Source of the DNA: Marinobacter psychrophilus
Lineage (GTDB): Bacteria; Pseudomonadota; Gammaproteobacteria; Pseudomonadales; Oleiphilaceae
DNA length: 64,000 nt
Direction of reading: 5' to 3'
Assembly (NCBI RefSeq): GCF_001043175.1
Contig: NZ_CP011494.1
Span: 1,550,001-1,614,000, forward strand
Below the pieces are notes generated by a model. The model searched no databases. It saw only the letters and a program-made list of their open reading frames with translations, and was not told the DNA's origin. Both the position numbers and the translations under genes were made by a program. Positions 1 to 9,925 of the stretch are shown piece by piece (positions within the stretch are counted from its first letter, which is position 1; each line of letters opens with the position of its first letter).

Positions 1-171
1 CGCACCCTGGGCTGTTACCCGTTAACCGGAGCGGTGGATTCCGAGGCTGATACGTTGCAGGACATTATTCAGGAAATGCTTTTAACACGAACCTCCGAGC
101 GCCAGGGGCGGGCGATAGATCGCGATGGAGCGGGCTCTATGGAAAAGAAAAAAATGGAAGGATACTTTTGA
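1..171 (+). CDS. cysD: Sulfate adenylyltransferase subunit 2, C-terminal end (partial)
   Basis: Only the last 56 codons lie in the window, open from base 1 in frame 1 and ending at TGA 169-171. The peptide contains [25 protein letters not shown] and the terminal KKMEGYF, which are typical of the end of CysD, the ATP-pyrophosphatase-type subunit that makes adenosine 5'-phosphosulfate from ATP and sulfate. It lies 87 bases ahead of cysN, its GTPase partner, as expected for the cysDN operon. The intervening gap holds a short perfect inverted repeat (221-237, arms AATTCAA/TTGAATT) of unknown meaning. Confidence 0.93.
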   Translation, partial: RTLGCYPLTGAVDSEADTLQDIIQEMLLTRTSERQGRAIDRDGAGSMEKKKMEGYF

Positions 172-258
172 TGGAAGTGTACGTCTGATGGCGACCTGTA
201 AAACATTTGTCGCACCACTGAATTCAATCTTTGAATTGCGCCCTTTTGGAGTGCCGCT

Positions 259-1932
259 ATGAGCCACCAGTCTGACCTGATTGCCGATGATATCGACGCC
301 TACCTGCACCAGCACGAAAACAAGGAATTGCTGCGCTTTCTGACGTGCGGCAGCGTAGACGACGGCAAATCTACCCTGATTGGACGGCTGCTGCACGACT
401 CCAAAATGATTTATGAAGACCAACTGGAGGCGATTCACAACGACAGCGCACGAATGGGCAATGCCGGCGACGAGCTGGATTTGGCGTTGCTGGTGGACGG
501 CTTACAGGCCGAGCGCGAGCAGGGCATTACCATTGATGTGGCCTACCGTTACTTCTCGACCGCACGGCGGAAATTCATCATCGCCGACACCCCGGGGCAC
601 GAACAGTACACTCGCAATATGGCCACCGGCGCTTCCACCTGCGACCTGGCTATCATTTTGATCGACGCCCGCTACGGCGTGCAGGTACAAACCCGCCGCC
701 ACAGTTTCATTGTGTCGCTGCTGGGGCTGAAACATACGGTAGTGGCCATCAACAAAATGGATCTGGTGGATTACAGCGAGGAACGCTATGAGCAGATCAA
801 GGCTGATTATTCGGCGTTTGCCAATCAGCTGGACTTGCCAGACATCCAGTTCGTGCCTTTGTCGGCGTTAAAAGGCGACAACGTGGTTAATCGCTCAGAG
901 TTCATGCCTTGGTATCGGGGGCAAGCGTTGATGGAAACTCTGGAAAGTGTGGAGATTGTCCGCGACCAGAATTTCGACACGCTGCGTTTTCCGGTGCAAT
1001 ACGTGAACCGCCCCAACCGAGACTTCCGCGGCTACTGCGGCACTCTGACCGCTGGCGTGGTTCGCCCGGGTGATGACATAACGGTGTTGCCGTCTGGTAA
1101 ATCATCAAGGGTGAAATCCATCGTGACCTACGACGGCGAGCTGAGCGAAGCCTTCCCGCCTATGTCGGTGACGCTAACGCTGGAAGATCAGATTGATATT
1201 TCCCGTGGCGACATTCTGGTGCACAGCAAACAGATACCTCAAACGACGGATCGTTTTGATGCCACGTTGGTGTGGATGGCCGAGCAGCCGCTGGTGCAGG
1301 GAAAAACGTACGACATAAAACTGTTGACCGGCCGCGTGGCTGGAGCCGTGACCGCCGTTCGCCATCGAGTGGATGTGAACTCGTTACACAAGACCGAGGC
1401 CAATACTCTGGCGCTGAACGAAATCGGTCTTTGCGAACTAACGCTGGAACAGCCTGTGTTGGCGGACAACTACAAAGAATTCCGCAGTACCGGGTCGTTT
1501 ATTGTGGTGGATCGCTTAACCCACACCACCGTGGCAGCGGGTATGATTTTGCCCAGCTCGCAGCAACAAGGCTTCGCGCTGCATCACAGCGCACAGGTGA
1601 CCACATCGCAAAAAGCCCGACGCTTTGGTCAGCAAGCCGCGGTAATATATATAAAAGGCGAGGCGAACGCCGCCCGTACGCTGGTTCATTCCTTGGAAAA
1701 AGTGCTGTTTGACGACGGCCGTGCCGTGGCGACGCTGCAGCACGACGATCTGCAATACAGTGAAGGCTTCAAAGCACCGCTGGCTCTGGCACTTAAAGCC
1801 AACGGTCTGCTGGTGCTGACGGATACCGACACCGGCCACAGCGATTTGACTCTAATCCTGGCGGATTTGCCAGATCAGGGTGGGCAAGTGGCCGCTGCAT
1901 TGGAGCAGCTGCGCGAGCACAAAATCCTGTAA
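259..1932 (+). CDS. cysN: Sulfate adenylyltransferase subunit 1 with degenerate APS-kinase-like tail
   Basis: 557 residues. This is the GTPase subunit that drives APS synthesis by CysD in sulfate assimilation. Seen: P-loop GSVDDGKS (31-38), DTPGHEQY (G3) near residue 110, NKMD (G4) near 165, then the EF-Tu-like beta-barrel domains to about residue 450. The ATG at 259 has GGAG 8 bases upstream. A plain CysN has about 475 residues, so about 105 residues are extra. That tail (452-557) follows the layout of the CysC domain of fused CysNC proteins (ARRFGQ, then a hydrophobic strand, then [13 protein letters not shown]), but the Walker A stretch is replaced by KGEANAART (466-474), with no GxxGxGK(S/T). 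The tail is also much shorter than a full APS kinase of about 180 residues. I infer a bifunctional CysNC that lost its kinase; a separate cysC or direct APS reduction would then be needed. Confidence 0.93.
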   Translation: MSHQSDLIADDIDAYLHQHENKELLRFLTCGSVDDGKSTLIGRLLHDSKMIYEDQLEAIHNDSARMGNAGDELDLALLVDGLQAEREQGITIDVAYRYFSTARRKFIIADTPGHEQYTRNMATGASTCDLAIILIDARYGVQVQTRRHSFIVSLLGLKHTVVAINKMDLVDYSEERYEQIKADYSAFANQLDLPDIQFVPLSALKGDNVVNRSEFMPWYRGQALMETLESVEIVRDQNFDTLRFPVQYVNRPNRDFRGYCGTLTAGVVRPGDDITVLPSGKSSRVKSIVTYDGELSEAFPPMSVTLTLEDQIDISRGDILVHSKQIPQTTDRFDATLVWMAEQPLVQGKTYDIKLLTGRVAGAVTAVRHRVDVNSLHKTEANTLALNEIGLCELTLEQPVLADNYKEFRSTGSFIVVDRLTHTTVAAGMILPSSQQQGFALHHSAQVTTSQKARRFGQQAAVIYIKGEANAARTLVHSLEKVLFDDGRAVATLQHDDLQYSEGFKAPLALALKANGLLVLTDTDTGHSDLTLILADLPDQGGQVAAALEQLREHKIL

Positions 1933-1954
1933 AGGCGTTGCTGTTTCTAGGGTG

Positions 1955-2533
1955 CTATTTGTGCGGGGGCAGTTCATCGCTGCTGGCTTTCTTCTGCTCC
2001 CACAGAATTTCTTCCGCGCCCTCGCGCCGTGCCAGCACCCGTGAGGCGACAAACAAAAGGTCAGACAAGCGATTCAGGTACTGTCGCGCCAGCGGGTTGA
2101 TAGAGTCCTCATGGCTGAGTGCCACTACAACACGCTCGGCACGGCGGCACACGGCGCGGGCCATGTGGCACTGAGCTGCGGCCGGGCTGCCACCGGGCAA
2201 AATAAAGTTCTTCAACGGTGGCAATGATTCGTTCCACTCATCCAACAAGCCTTCCAACCAGCTGATGTGCTGCTCGCTGATGACGATGCTACCCGGAATC
2301 GCAAATTCACCACCCAGGTCAAACAGGTGATGCTGAATGCGGCGCATGGGCTCAAACAGCGCATCATCGCTGTCCAGCATCTCAACCAGTAAGCCCATGT
2401 GACAGTTCAATTCATCCGCCGTACCCATGGCCTCAACGCGCTGGGCGCTCTTGGCAATGCGGTTACCATCGGCCAGACCGGTAGAACCATCGTCTCCGGT
2501 ACGGGTGTAGATTTTTGACAGGCGGTTGCCCAT
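1955..2533 (-). CDS. ATP:cob(I)alamin adenosyltransferase, PduO type
   Basis: 192 residues. Transfers the adenosyl group of ATP to cob(I)alamin to make coenzyme B12. Seen: the N-terminal ATP loop YTRTGDDGSTGL, the helical bundle with GTADELNCHMG, and the C-terminal signature CRRAERVVVAL...ARQYLNRLSDLLFVASR that marks the PduO/MMAB family rather than the CobA family. It follows the panE-like gene on the same strand after about 45 bases and converges on cysN. No other cobalamin genes are near, so it probably serves salvage or general supply. The family call is secure; the exact physiological pathway is not visible here. Confidence 0.9.
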   Translation of the reverse strand: MGNRLSKIYTRTGDDGSTGLADGNRIAKSAQRVEAMGTADELNCHMGLLVEMLDSDDALFEPMRRIQHHLFDLGGEFAIPGSIVISEQHISWLEGLLDEWNESLPPLKNFILPGGSPAAAQCHMARAVCRRAERVVVALSHEDSINPLARQYLNRLSDLLFVASRVLARREGAEEILWEQKKASSDELPPHK

Positions 2534-2579
2534 GGAATTCTCCTAATTGGTTAAAATGCTAGCCTGATTGGTTGAAAGG

Positions 2580-3596
2580 CTAAAGAGCTTGTACTCGCTG
2601 AACCAGCATTTGGTTTACCGGTGTGGCAATCCCGTGGCGCTGCCCGCACTGCACAAGGTAACCATTGATAAAATCGATCTCGGTTTTACGCCCGGCGTTT
2701 ACATCCGCACGCATCGACGACGTGTTATTGGTCGTACTTTTAGCGACCGCCTCAATCCGCTTCCGCAGCGCTTGTGGGGCAGTACGTTCACCGGTATTGG
2801 CCTGCAGTAAAGCAGCGATTTCGGTGCATAGCCCGTCAATCGTCTGCCGATACAGCGGCGCGTCCACTATGGCACCATTCGGGCAGTCCAGCAGTGCGGT
2901 AAACGCATTAATTCCGGCGTTGACAACCAGCTTTTGCCACAGCCGCTGCACAATACTGTTTTCGGTATGCACCTGTAATCCAGATTGTGCCAGCTGCTGG
3001 ACCACCGATTCAGTATAGTCATAAGCAGAGTCGGTAAGCGGGCCCACCCAGGTATCCCCGGCGCCGGCATGCACCAACACATCCGGCTCTGGTCGATTCG
3101 CCCCCTCTGTGGTGCTAGCCGCTAAAATCGGCCGGCCCGGCCAGCGCTCGGTCACTGCCTGCTGACTGCCCAAACCGTTTTGAAAAAGAACAACGGGTGT
3201 GTCTTTAGCAATATACGGCAGCCAGCTCTCCAGAGCCGAAAGCGTATCTCCAGCTTTCGTAGTCACCAATAGCAAACTGATATCAGCAGCCGAACAAAGC
3301 CACGGTAGGTTAACAAGTGTACGAGCAACACCAGTGTCCGGCGAAGCAGAGATTACAAGGACGTATTCACAGCGTGTTTCGGGAGTGCCCTCCAGACGGC
3401 TGAAGCTCCCCCGATGACCGGTGCCGTCTTCAGGTGCAATGTTAGAGCGCTCAGCGGTCTGGCCAAGACTATCCAGTCGCGGCAAAAACCCACAACGAGA
3501 AGATGGCAAAAGGGCGGCCCATAGCCGCCCCATTGAACCCGCTCCAAGAATGGCGATCTGCCCGCCATCCCCGAAACGCTTAACGCCTGCAGTCAT
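2580..3596 (-). CDS. panE: 2-dehydropantoate 2-reductase (ketopantoate reductase) family protein
   Basis: 338 residues. The PanE family reduces ketopantoate to pantoate with NADPH in pantothenate synthesis. Seen: N-terminal Rossmann motif ILGAGSMG, the VTTKAGDT strand-helix after the NADP fold, the conserved FQNGLGSQ segment, and the C-terminal ApbA/PanE domain with the KLVVNAGINAFTALL motif and SSMRADVNAGRKTEIDFINGY. The central part (residues 40-85) is longer and less conserved than in E. coli PanE (303 residues). The start ATG lies 2 bases after the valS stop, so it is cotranscribed with pepA-holC-valS. The family contains paralogues of unknown substrate, so the symbol is likely but not proven. 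Confidence 0.8.
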   Translation of the reverse strand: MTAGVKRFGDGGQIAILGAGSMGRLWAALLPSSRCGFLPRLDSLGQTAERSNIAPEDGTGHRGSFSRLEGTPETRCEYVLVISASPDTGVARTLVNLPWLCSAADISLLLVTTKAGDTLSALESWLPYIAKDTPVVLFQNGLGSQQAVTERWPGRPILAASTTEGANRPEPDVLVHAGAGDTWVGPLTDSAYDYTESVVQQLAQSGLQVHTENSIVQRLWQKLVVNAGINAFTALLDCPNGAIVDAPLYRQTIDGLCTEIAALLQANTGERTAPQALRKRIEAVAKSTTNNTSSMRADVNAGRKTEIDFINGYLVQCGQRHGIATPVNQMLVQRVQAL

Positions 3597-3598
3597 GC

Positions 3599-6451
3599 TT
3601 ACATGGCCTCAATGTCAGCACGCTGCTGCTGCAAACGCGCCAGATTGCGCTGAAACTCGGTCAGCTTCTCCTGCTCCTTGGCAACAACCTCCGCCGGTGC
3701 CTTGGCGGTAAACTTCTCATTGCCCAGCTTGCCTTCCAGCCGACCAATTTCCTTACTTAGACGCTCCAGCTCTTTATCAAGTCGCTTAAGCTCTGCATTC
3801 TTGTCAATCAGGCCGGCCATGGGCACCAGCACTTCCATATCGCCTACCAGTTGCGTGGCGCTCATCGGTGCATTGTCGCCTTCAAACCACTCCAGACTTT
3901 CCAGCTTCGCCAACGAGCTCAAAAACTGGCGGTTCTCATTCATCCGGCGCTGGCCTTCTGCGCTGTCACCACGGAACAGCAGCGGAATCTTCTTCGCCGG
4001 GGAAATATTCATCTCACCGCGAATATTACGCACCGCCACAATCACGCCCTTCAACCATTCAATGTCCGCAACCGCCTGATTGTCTTGGCGGCTGTTATCG
4101 GCCTGCGGGTACGGCTGAAGCATAATGCTGTCACCGGATTTGCCGGCCAGCGGCGCGATGCGCTGCCAGATTTCCTCGGTGATGAATGGCATGATCGGGT
4201 GTGCCAGGCGCAAAACGGTTTCCAGTACGCGCACCAGTGTACGGCGGGTGCCACGCTTGGCTTCAGCACTGGCGCTGTCGTCACTCAGTGAAGGCTTGGA
4301 CAACTCTAGATACCAGTCGCAGTATTCGTTCCAGATAAACTCGTACAGCGCCTGTGAGGCCAGATCAAAGCGGTACTGGTCCAAATGGCGGGCCACATCC
4401 TGCTCGCACTGCTGCAAAGCGCTAATAATCCAGCGGTCGGCTAGCGACAGTTCTACTGGCTCGCCGTTCACGCCGCAGTCTTCACCCTCGACGTTCATCA
4501 ATACGTAACGGGCGGCGTTCCACAGTTTGTTGCAGAAATTGCGGTAGCCTTCCAGGCGCTTCATGTCCCAGTTGATGTCACGGCCGGTGGTGGCCATGGC
4601 CGCCAGGGTGAAACGCAGGGCGTCTGTGCCGTGGGCCGAGATACCTTCGGGGAATTCTCTTTCGGTCTGTTTGGCAATTTTCTTGGCCAGCTTCGGCTGC
4701 ATCAGGTTGCCGGTGCGCTTTTCCAGCAGCGGCGCCAGGTCAATGCCGTCGATCATGTCCAGCGGGTCAATCACGTTGCCCTTGGATTTGGACATTTTTT
4801 CGCCGTTTTCGTCGCGGATCAGACCGGTAACGTAAACGGTTTTGAATGGAACCTGGGGTGTGCCGTCTTCATTTTTCATGAAGTGTGTTGTCATCATGAT
4901 CATCCGCGCAACCCAGAAGAAAATGATGTCAAAGCCTGTCACTAGAACGTCTGTCGGATGAAAGGTCTTTAGCCGCTCGGTGATCTCCGGCCAGCCCAGA
5001 GTGCCAAATGTCCAAAGAGCAGAACTGAACCAGGTGTCCAGAACGTCATCGTCCTGTTTTAGCGAAAAATCGGCCGCCAGACCGTGCTTCTGGCGTACCT
5101 CGTCTTCACTGCGGCCCACGTAGATATTGCCCTCGGCGTCGTACCAGGCCGGAATCCGGTGGCCCCACCACAGTTGGCGGGAAATACACCAATCTTGAAT
5201 GTCGCGCATCCAGGAGAAGTACATGTTCTCGTATTGCTTGGGCACAAACTGGATGCGGCCTTGTTCAACGGCTTCAATGGCTGGTTTGGCCAGAGTTTTG
5301 GCATCGGCAAACCATTGATCCGTCAGCATCGGCTCGATGATCAGGCCGGAACGGTCCCCACGGGGCACGCTCAATACGTGGTCTTCCACCAGCTGAACCA
5401 GGCCAGCAGCATTCATATCGGCCACAATCTGCTTGCGCGCGTCTTCCCGGGTCAGCCCGCTGTAAGCGGCGGGCAGGGAAGCGTCCAGATCGGTATTTTC
5501 AGTGCCGTCGCTGTTGAATACTTCGGCTTGCTGGCGGATTTTGGCGTCTTGGGTTAGCACGTTCATCATTGGCAAATTATTGCGCTTGCCTACGGCGTAG
5601 TCGTTAAAATCGTGAGCCGGGGTAATCTTCACGCAGCCAGAGCCCTTTTCCGGGTCAGCGTGGTGGTCGGCAATCACTGGAATACGGCGATTCACCAGCG
5701 GTAGCATCACGAACGTACCAATCAGATGCTGATAGCGCTCGTCGTCGGGGTGAACGGCTACGGCAGTGTCGCCCAGCATGGTTTCCGGGCGGGTAGTGGC
5801 AACAACCAGGTAATCTTTACCGTCTTGCGTGGTGGCACTGTCAGCCAGCGGATAGCGCAGGTGCCAGAAAAAACCTTTCTCTTCTTTGTTTTCCACTTCC
5901 AGATCGGAAATGGCGGTGTGCAGCTTCGGATCCCAGTTCACCAGGCGCTTGCCACGATAGACCAGGCCGTCTTCGTACAGGCGGATAAACACTTCCTGCA
6001 CGGCCTTGTAGAAACCGTCGTCCATCGTAAAGCGCTCGGTGTCCCAATCCACCGAGTTACCCAGCCTGCGCATCTGGTCGGTAATGGTGCCGCCAGATTC
6101 TTCCTTCCATTCCCAGATACGCTTAATGAACTCTTCACGGCCCAGATCGTGGCGGGTTTTGCCTTCTTCCCCAGCCAGTTTGCGCTCAACGACCATCTGC
6201 GTGGCTATGCCTGCGTGGTCACTGCCTACCTGCCACAGGGTGTTGTGGCCTTGCATGCGCTTGTAGCGGGTGAGGGTGTCCATAATGGTGTGCTGGAAGG
6301 CATGCCCCATGTGCAGGCTGCCGGTCACATTCGGTGGCGGAATAGCGATGCTGTAAGACTCGCCCTCGCCGCTGGGGCGGAAGTAGCCTTTAGATTCCCA
6401 GTTGTCGTACCACTGGCGCTCGATGTTTTCTGGCTGGTAGGTTTTTTCCAT
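3599..6451 (-). CDS. valS: Valyl-tRNA synthetase
   Basis: 950 residues, against 951 in E. coli. Charges tRNA-Val; class I synthetase with a CP1 editing domain. Seen: the HIGH-type motif SLHMGHAF near residue 45, editing-domain [14 protein letters not shown], the KMSKS loop [11 protein letters not shown], the anticodon-binding helical domain, and a C-terminal coiled coil ([19 protein letters not shown]). The reading frame stays open 73 codons further upstream, but the ATG at 6451 ([14 protein letters not shown]) matches the family start. It is third in the pepA-holC-valS order that is standard in gammaproteobacteria. Confidence 0.98.
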   Translation of the reverse strand: MEKTYQPENIERQWYDNWESKGYFRPSGEGESYSIAIPPPNVTGSLHMGHAFQHTIMDTLTRYKRMQGHNTLWQVGSDHAGIATQMVVERKLAGEEGKTRHDLGREEFIKRIWEWKEESGGTITDQMRRLGNSVDWDTERFTMDDGFYKAVQEVFIRLYEDGLVYRGKRLVNWDPKLHTAISDLEVENKEEKGFFWHLRYPLADSATTQDGKDYLVVATTRPETMLGDTAVAVHPDDERYQHLIGTFVMLPLVNRRIPVIADHHADPEKGSGCVKITPAHDFNDYAVGKRNNLPMMNVLTQDAKIRQQAEVFNSDGTENTDLDASLPAAYSGLTREDARKQIVADMNAAGLVQLVEDHVLSVPRGDRSGLIIEPMLTDQWFADAKTLAKPAIEAVEQGRIQFVPKQYENMYFSWMRDIQDWCISRQLWWGHRIPAWYDAEGNIYVGRSEDEVRQKHGLAADFSLKQDDDVLDTWFSSALWTFGTLGWPEITERLKTFHPTDVLVTGFDIIFFWVARMIMMTTHFMKNEDGTPQVPFKTVYVTGLIRDENGEKMSKSKGNVIDPLDMIDGIDLAPLLEKRTGNLMQPKLAKKIAKQTEREFPEGISAHGTDALRFTLAAMATTGRDINWDMKRLEGYRNFCNKLWNAARYVLMNVEGEDCGVNGEPVELSLADRWIISALQQCEQDVARHLDQYRFDLASQALYEFIWNEYCDWYLELSKPSLSDDSASAEAKRGTRRTLVRVLETVLRLAHPIMPFITEEIWQRIAPLAGKSGDSIMLQPYPQADNSRQDNQAVADIEWLKGVIVAVRNIRGEMNISPAKKIPLLFRGDSAEGQRRMNENRQFLSSLAKLESLEWFEGDNAPMSATQLVGDMEVLVPMAGLIDKNAELKRLDKELERLSKEIGRLEGKLGNEKFTAKAPAEVVAKEQEKLTEFQRNLARLQQQRADIEAM

Positions 6452-6581
6452 GGGTTTTTGCTGGTGACCGTATTGGTGAATTCGAGAGGAGATTTTAGAC
6501 GCATGATTATACATGGTCGCCCGCGGTCGGGCCATGAAGTGGGGGTTTTCGCTTTGGTTTGAACGACCGATTAGATTGTTG

Positions 6582-7106
6582 CTACCGCTGATCGTGAACC
6601 CGAGCCTCAATACCCAGAGCACGTAATTGCTTGAAATGCGTGCGGGCCTGATCCAACACCACCGGATCATTCTGAGCTATCAGTGCCAAGCGCTTAAATT
6701 GATCGGCGTGAGCCGGCAATTCGGTGCAGAGGATAATTACGGTATCCCAGTCTTCGGCGGCCGGCGGATGCAGTAGGATGCCGACGGGGTCTTTGCAGGG
6801 CGTGTTGGCTTCGGACATTACTCTGTGAGGAATGAAGGCATCCGGGCTGAAGTTCCACAGCAGGTCGTCCAGTTCTTGAGCGTGTTCGAGGGTGTCGCAC
6901 ACAATGCCCACGCGATCCCCTTGCTGCCAGGCTTTGTTGACCAGTTTGGCGGCGTGTAGATTGCGTGCGGCGGGGGTGTCTTGGAGCAGGATATGGAACC
7001 AGTAGCGCTGGTTTTTAGCTTCCTGCCCAGCCTCCGGTGTGGGAGCACCGGCAGCAGAGCTGCCGGTTTCCGCAGTATGCACAGCAGGCGGCTTAGTTGC
7101 CGGCAT
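6582..7106 (-). CDS. holC: DNA polymerase III chi subunit
   Basis: 174 residues. HolC belongs to the clamp-loader complex and links it to single-stranded-DNA-binding protein. Seen: [28 protein letters not shown], which is the chi fold start, [25 protein letters not shown], and the C-terminal [21 protein letters not shown]. The core begins near residue 33. The first 30 residues are a low-complexity Ala/Pro/Glu/Gly leader absent from E. coli HolC (147 residues), so the true start could be later, but no convincing internal start is present. The ATG overlaps the end of pepA by 14 bases. Confidence 0.9.
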   Translation of the reverse strand: MPATKPPAVHTAETGSSAAGAPTPEAGQEAKNQRYWFHILLQDTPAARNLHAAKLVNKAWQQGDRVGIVCDTLEHAQELDDLLWNFSPDAFIPHRVMSEANTPCKDPVGILLHPPAAEDWDTVIILCTELPAHADQFKRLALIAQNDPVVLDQARTHFKQLRALGIEARVHDQR

Positions 7107-8586
7107 GGGACATCAGGTATTCGACCAGCAGAGGTACCGGGCGGCCTGAAGAGCCTTTGGCTTTGCCGGAATGCCACGCAGTACCGGCGATGTCCAAGTG
7201 GGCCCAACGGTAATCTTTGGCGTAACGGGCCAGGAAGCAAGCCGCGGTGATGGTTCCAGCGGCACGTCCGCCGATGTTTGCCATATCCGCAAAGTTGCTG
7301 TCGAGCAAGCTCTGATACTCTTCCCAAAGCGGCAGGCGCCAGGCTCGGTCGTTGGCGCGGTCGCCGGCGGCCAGCAGTTCGTTGGCCAAGTCATCGTTGT
7401 TGGCCAGCAAACCAGTGGCGTGGTGGCCCAGGGCGACGATGCAGGCGCCAGTGAGGGTGGCCAGGTCAATAACGGCCGCAGGGTCGAACCTTTTTACGTA
7501 GGTCAGGGCGTCGCACAGTACCAGACGGCCTTCGGCGTCGGTGTTGAGGATTTCAACGGTCTGGCCAGACATAGTGGTGACAATGTCGCCGGGGCGGCTG
7601 GCGCTGCCGTCGGGCATGTTTTCAGCCGCTGCGATGACGGCCACAATGTTAATTTTTGGTTTGACTTCAGCGATTACCTGCATTGCACCGAACACTGCGG
7701 CCGAGCCGCCCATGTCGTATTTCATCTCGTCCATGCCTTCGCCGGACTTCAGGCTGATGCCGCCGCTGTCGAAGGTGATGCCTTTACCCACCAACACGTG
7801 GGGCTTGTCTTTGGCATCGCCGCCACGGTATTCCATTATAATGAAGCGCGACGGCTGGCTGCTGCCTTTGCCTACGGCCAGAATGGTGTTCATGCCCAGT
7901 TCGGCCATCTGCTTTTCGTCAAGAATTTCGGTCTTGATGCAGTCGTGGTCTTTGGCAAGTTTTTCGGCCTGTTCCGCCAGCCAGATCGGGTGGCAGATGT
8001 TGGGCGGGGTATTACCTAGGTCGCGGGTAAAGTTCATGCCGCGGCCGGTGGCCAGACCAAGGTTAAAGGCGTCTTTTTCAGCTTTGTCGCTGACAGAGGC
8101 GGTTACGGTGACTTTATTCAACTTACGCGCAGCAGGCTGCTCGCTCTTATACTGGTTAAACGTGTACAGGTGCTCTTCCAGACTGCGGCCGATCAGGCTC
8201 AGGCGAGCTCCTTCAGAGGTCGTTGCGCTGTCGCCGGTTAGCTGGGTGTCAGTCAGAGCCACAATGGCATGTTTTGAGGGGCCGTCTTTGAGAACGTTTA
8301 TCGCAGCAATTAGAGCCTTGCGATAGTTGGTTGGTGTGCGGCTCTCGTCATCACCGGTACCGACGATACACAGGCGCTGCCAATGGCTGTCGATCAGCGG
8401 AACAGTCTGTACCGATGCGTTTTTGCCACTTATGTCACCGGCGCTTTGCAGCTTGCCAATCAGGCCATCCAGAGCTTTGTCTGCCGCGCTGGTGCTGGCG
8501 GGCCATTCGCCTTTCTGCGGTAACGCCAGCACAAGGCAGTCAGCGCTGATGGTGTCCAGGGCTTTGCTGCTTAAGGTAAAATTCAT
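7093..8586 (-). CDS. pepA: Cytosol aminopeptidase (leucyl aminopeptidase, M17)
   Basis: 497 residues, close to E. coli PepA (503). A dizinc/dimanganese aminopeptidase; some homologues also bind DNA. Seen: N-terminal macro-like domain, then the catalytic M17 domain with VGKGITFDSGGISLKSG (metal and Lys ligands), MKYDMGGSAAVFG, and the signature NTDAEGRLVLCDAL, ending with AHLDIAGTAW. First gene of the pepA-holC-valS unit. It is divergent from lptF, as is usual, with a 226-base promoter region between them. Confidence 0.97.
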   Translation of the reverse strand: MNFTLSSKALDTISADCLVLALPQKGEWPASTSAADKALDGLIGKLQSAGDISGKNASVQTVPLIDSHWQRLCIVGTGDDESRTPTNYRKALIAAINVLKDGPSKHAIVALTDTQLTGDSATTSEGARLSLIGRSLEEHLYTFNQYKSEQPAARKLNKVTVTASVSDKAEKDAFNLGLATGRGMNFTRDLGNTPPNICHPIWLAEQAEKLAKDHDCIKTEILDEKQMAELGMNTILAVGKGSSQPSRFIIMEYRGGDAKDKPHVLVGKGITFDSGGISLKSGEGMDEMKYDMGGSAAVFGAMQVIAEVKPKINIVAVIAAAENMPDGSASRPGDIVTTMSGQTVEILNTDAEGRLVLCDALTYVKRFDPAAVIDLATLTGACIVALGHHATGLLANNDDLANELLAAGDRANDRAWRLPLWEEYQSLLDSNFADMANIGGRAAGTITAACFLARYAKDYRWAHLDIAGTAWHSGKAKGSSGRPVPLLVEYLMSHAGN

Positions 8587-8812
8587 GGCAACTCCTGTTA
8601 GTGATTCTGGTAGTAATTCTATTATACGAATTGGATGTGTGTATTAACATTGGGGCAATGCGATGAATTATCAAGCATTGGCACGGACTTGTGGCTGACC
8701 TGCTGGGCGCAGCGTGGCCCTGTCAATCGCCTGCAAGGTTACTTAGAATAGCCGCTGCTGGCGTTTTCCTTCATCAATGGGCGCCGTTACCGGCTCGGCC
8801 AGAGAGACCGTT

Positions 8813-9925
8813 TTGACTATTATTTTTCGCTATCTTATTCGTCAGATCATGATCAGCATGATTGCTGTGTCCACCATTCTGCTGATGGTGTTCATGAGCG
8901 GGCGCTTTTTAAAGTATCTGGGTAATGCGGCAGAAGGTGAGATTTCTGCGGGTGTGCTGTTTTCAGTGATGGCCTACCGTTTTCCCGGTTTTCTCGAGCT
9001 GATTTTGCCTTTGGGTCTGTTCATCGGCATTTTGCTGGCTTATGGCCGAATGTATTTGGAAAGCGAGATGACCGTGTTGCTTGCCTGCGGTGTCAGTGAG
9101 GGCGATATTTTGCGCCAAACCCTGATTGGCAGTTTGCCGGTGATGCTGGTGGTAGCGGCCATGAGCTTGTATGTATCGCCCTGGGGCATGAAACAGGTCG
9201 AGGAGATATTCAACGAACAGCGCAAAGCCACCGAATTCGAGCTATTGGCGCCGGGGCGCTTTCAGGACTTTACCTCTGGCGGGCGAGTGACTTACACCGA
9301 AGGGCTGAGCGACGACAAGCGTGAGCTGCAGGGTGTATTTATTGCCGAGTTCGGCAAAAATGGCGAAGGTTTAACCATTATCACGGCCGAAACGGGTACT
9401 CAATTAATAGATGCCCAGACAGGAAGCCGTTTTCTGATTTTGAAAGACGGCGGGCGCTATGCCGGGAACGCCGGCCAGCTGGATTACAACACCACCGAAT
9501 TTGAAGCTTACGGTCTAAAAATTGTCAGCGGCAAGAGTGGTACAAAAGAACTGGAAGAAGGCCTCAGCACCGGGCAATTGATGAAGTCTGACGACCCGCG
9601 ACAGCGAGCGCTGCTGCATTGGCGTTTTTCGTTGCCTTTCATTGTGCCAGTGGTGACCTTGCTGGCGGTTCGGTTGAGCCGGGTAAACCCGCGTCAGGGC
9701 CGGTTCTTTCACCTGTTGCCTGCGATGTTGGTGTATATCACCTATCTCGGTTTATTGATTGTGGCTCGTGATGCGCTGGCCGATGGCACGGTGCCAGAGT
9801 GGATTGGCATGTTCTGGGTGCACGGATTGTTTCTGGCTCTGGGGCTTTGGCTGCAGTTCGGCCCGGCCTGGTTGCGCAGGCGCCGCTTGCAGCGTGCAGA
9901 GCTCACGGGGCCTACCCATGCGTAA
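8813..9925 (+). CDS. lptF: Lipopolysaccharide export permease LptF
   Basis: Inner-membrane subunit of the LptB2FG ABC transporter that extracts LPS and passes it to LptC. Seen: N-terminal FRYLIRQIMISMIAVSTILL membrane segment, the conserved KYLG and LELILPLGLFIGILLAYGR segments, a periplasmic beta-jellyroll domain (about 140-260), and three C-terminal membrane helices. The frame is open from an ATG at 8777, but the 12 residues before the TTG at 8813 do not resemble family N-termini. LTIIFRYLIRQ from the TTG does, and AGAGAG lies just upstream, so I chose TTG; 8777 remains possible. Its end overlaps lptG by 8 bases. Confidence 0.92.
   Translation: MTIIFRYLIRQIMISMIAVSTILLMVFMSGRFLKYLGNAAEGEISAGVLFSVMAYRFPGFLELILPLGLFIGILLAYGRMYLESEMTVLLACGVSEGDILRQTLIGSLPVMLVVAAMSLYVSPWGMKQVEEIFNEQRKATEFELLAPGRFQDFTSGGRVTYTEGLSDDKRELQGVFIAEFGKNGEGLTIITAETGTQLIDAQTGSRFLILKDGGRYAGNAGQLDYNTTEFEAYGLKIVSGKSGTKELEEGLSTGQLMKSDDPRQRALLHWRFSLPFIVPVVTLLAVRLSRVNPRQGRFFHLLPAMLVYITYLGLLIVARDALADGTVPEWIGMFWVHGLFLALGLWLQFGPAWLRRRRLQRAELTGPTHA

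Noticed and set aside
5726..6562. Plus-strand open frame of 278 codons
   Set aside because: Antisense to the N-terminal half of valS; composition is that of a mirror frame.
7171..8326. Overlapping plus-strand open frames
   Set aside because: Antisense to pepA; no ribosome site or motif.
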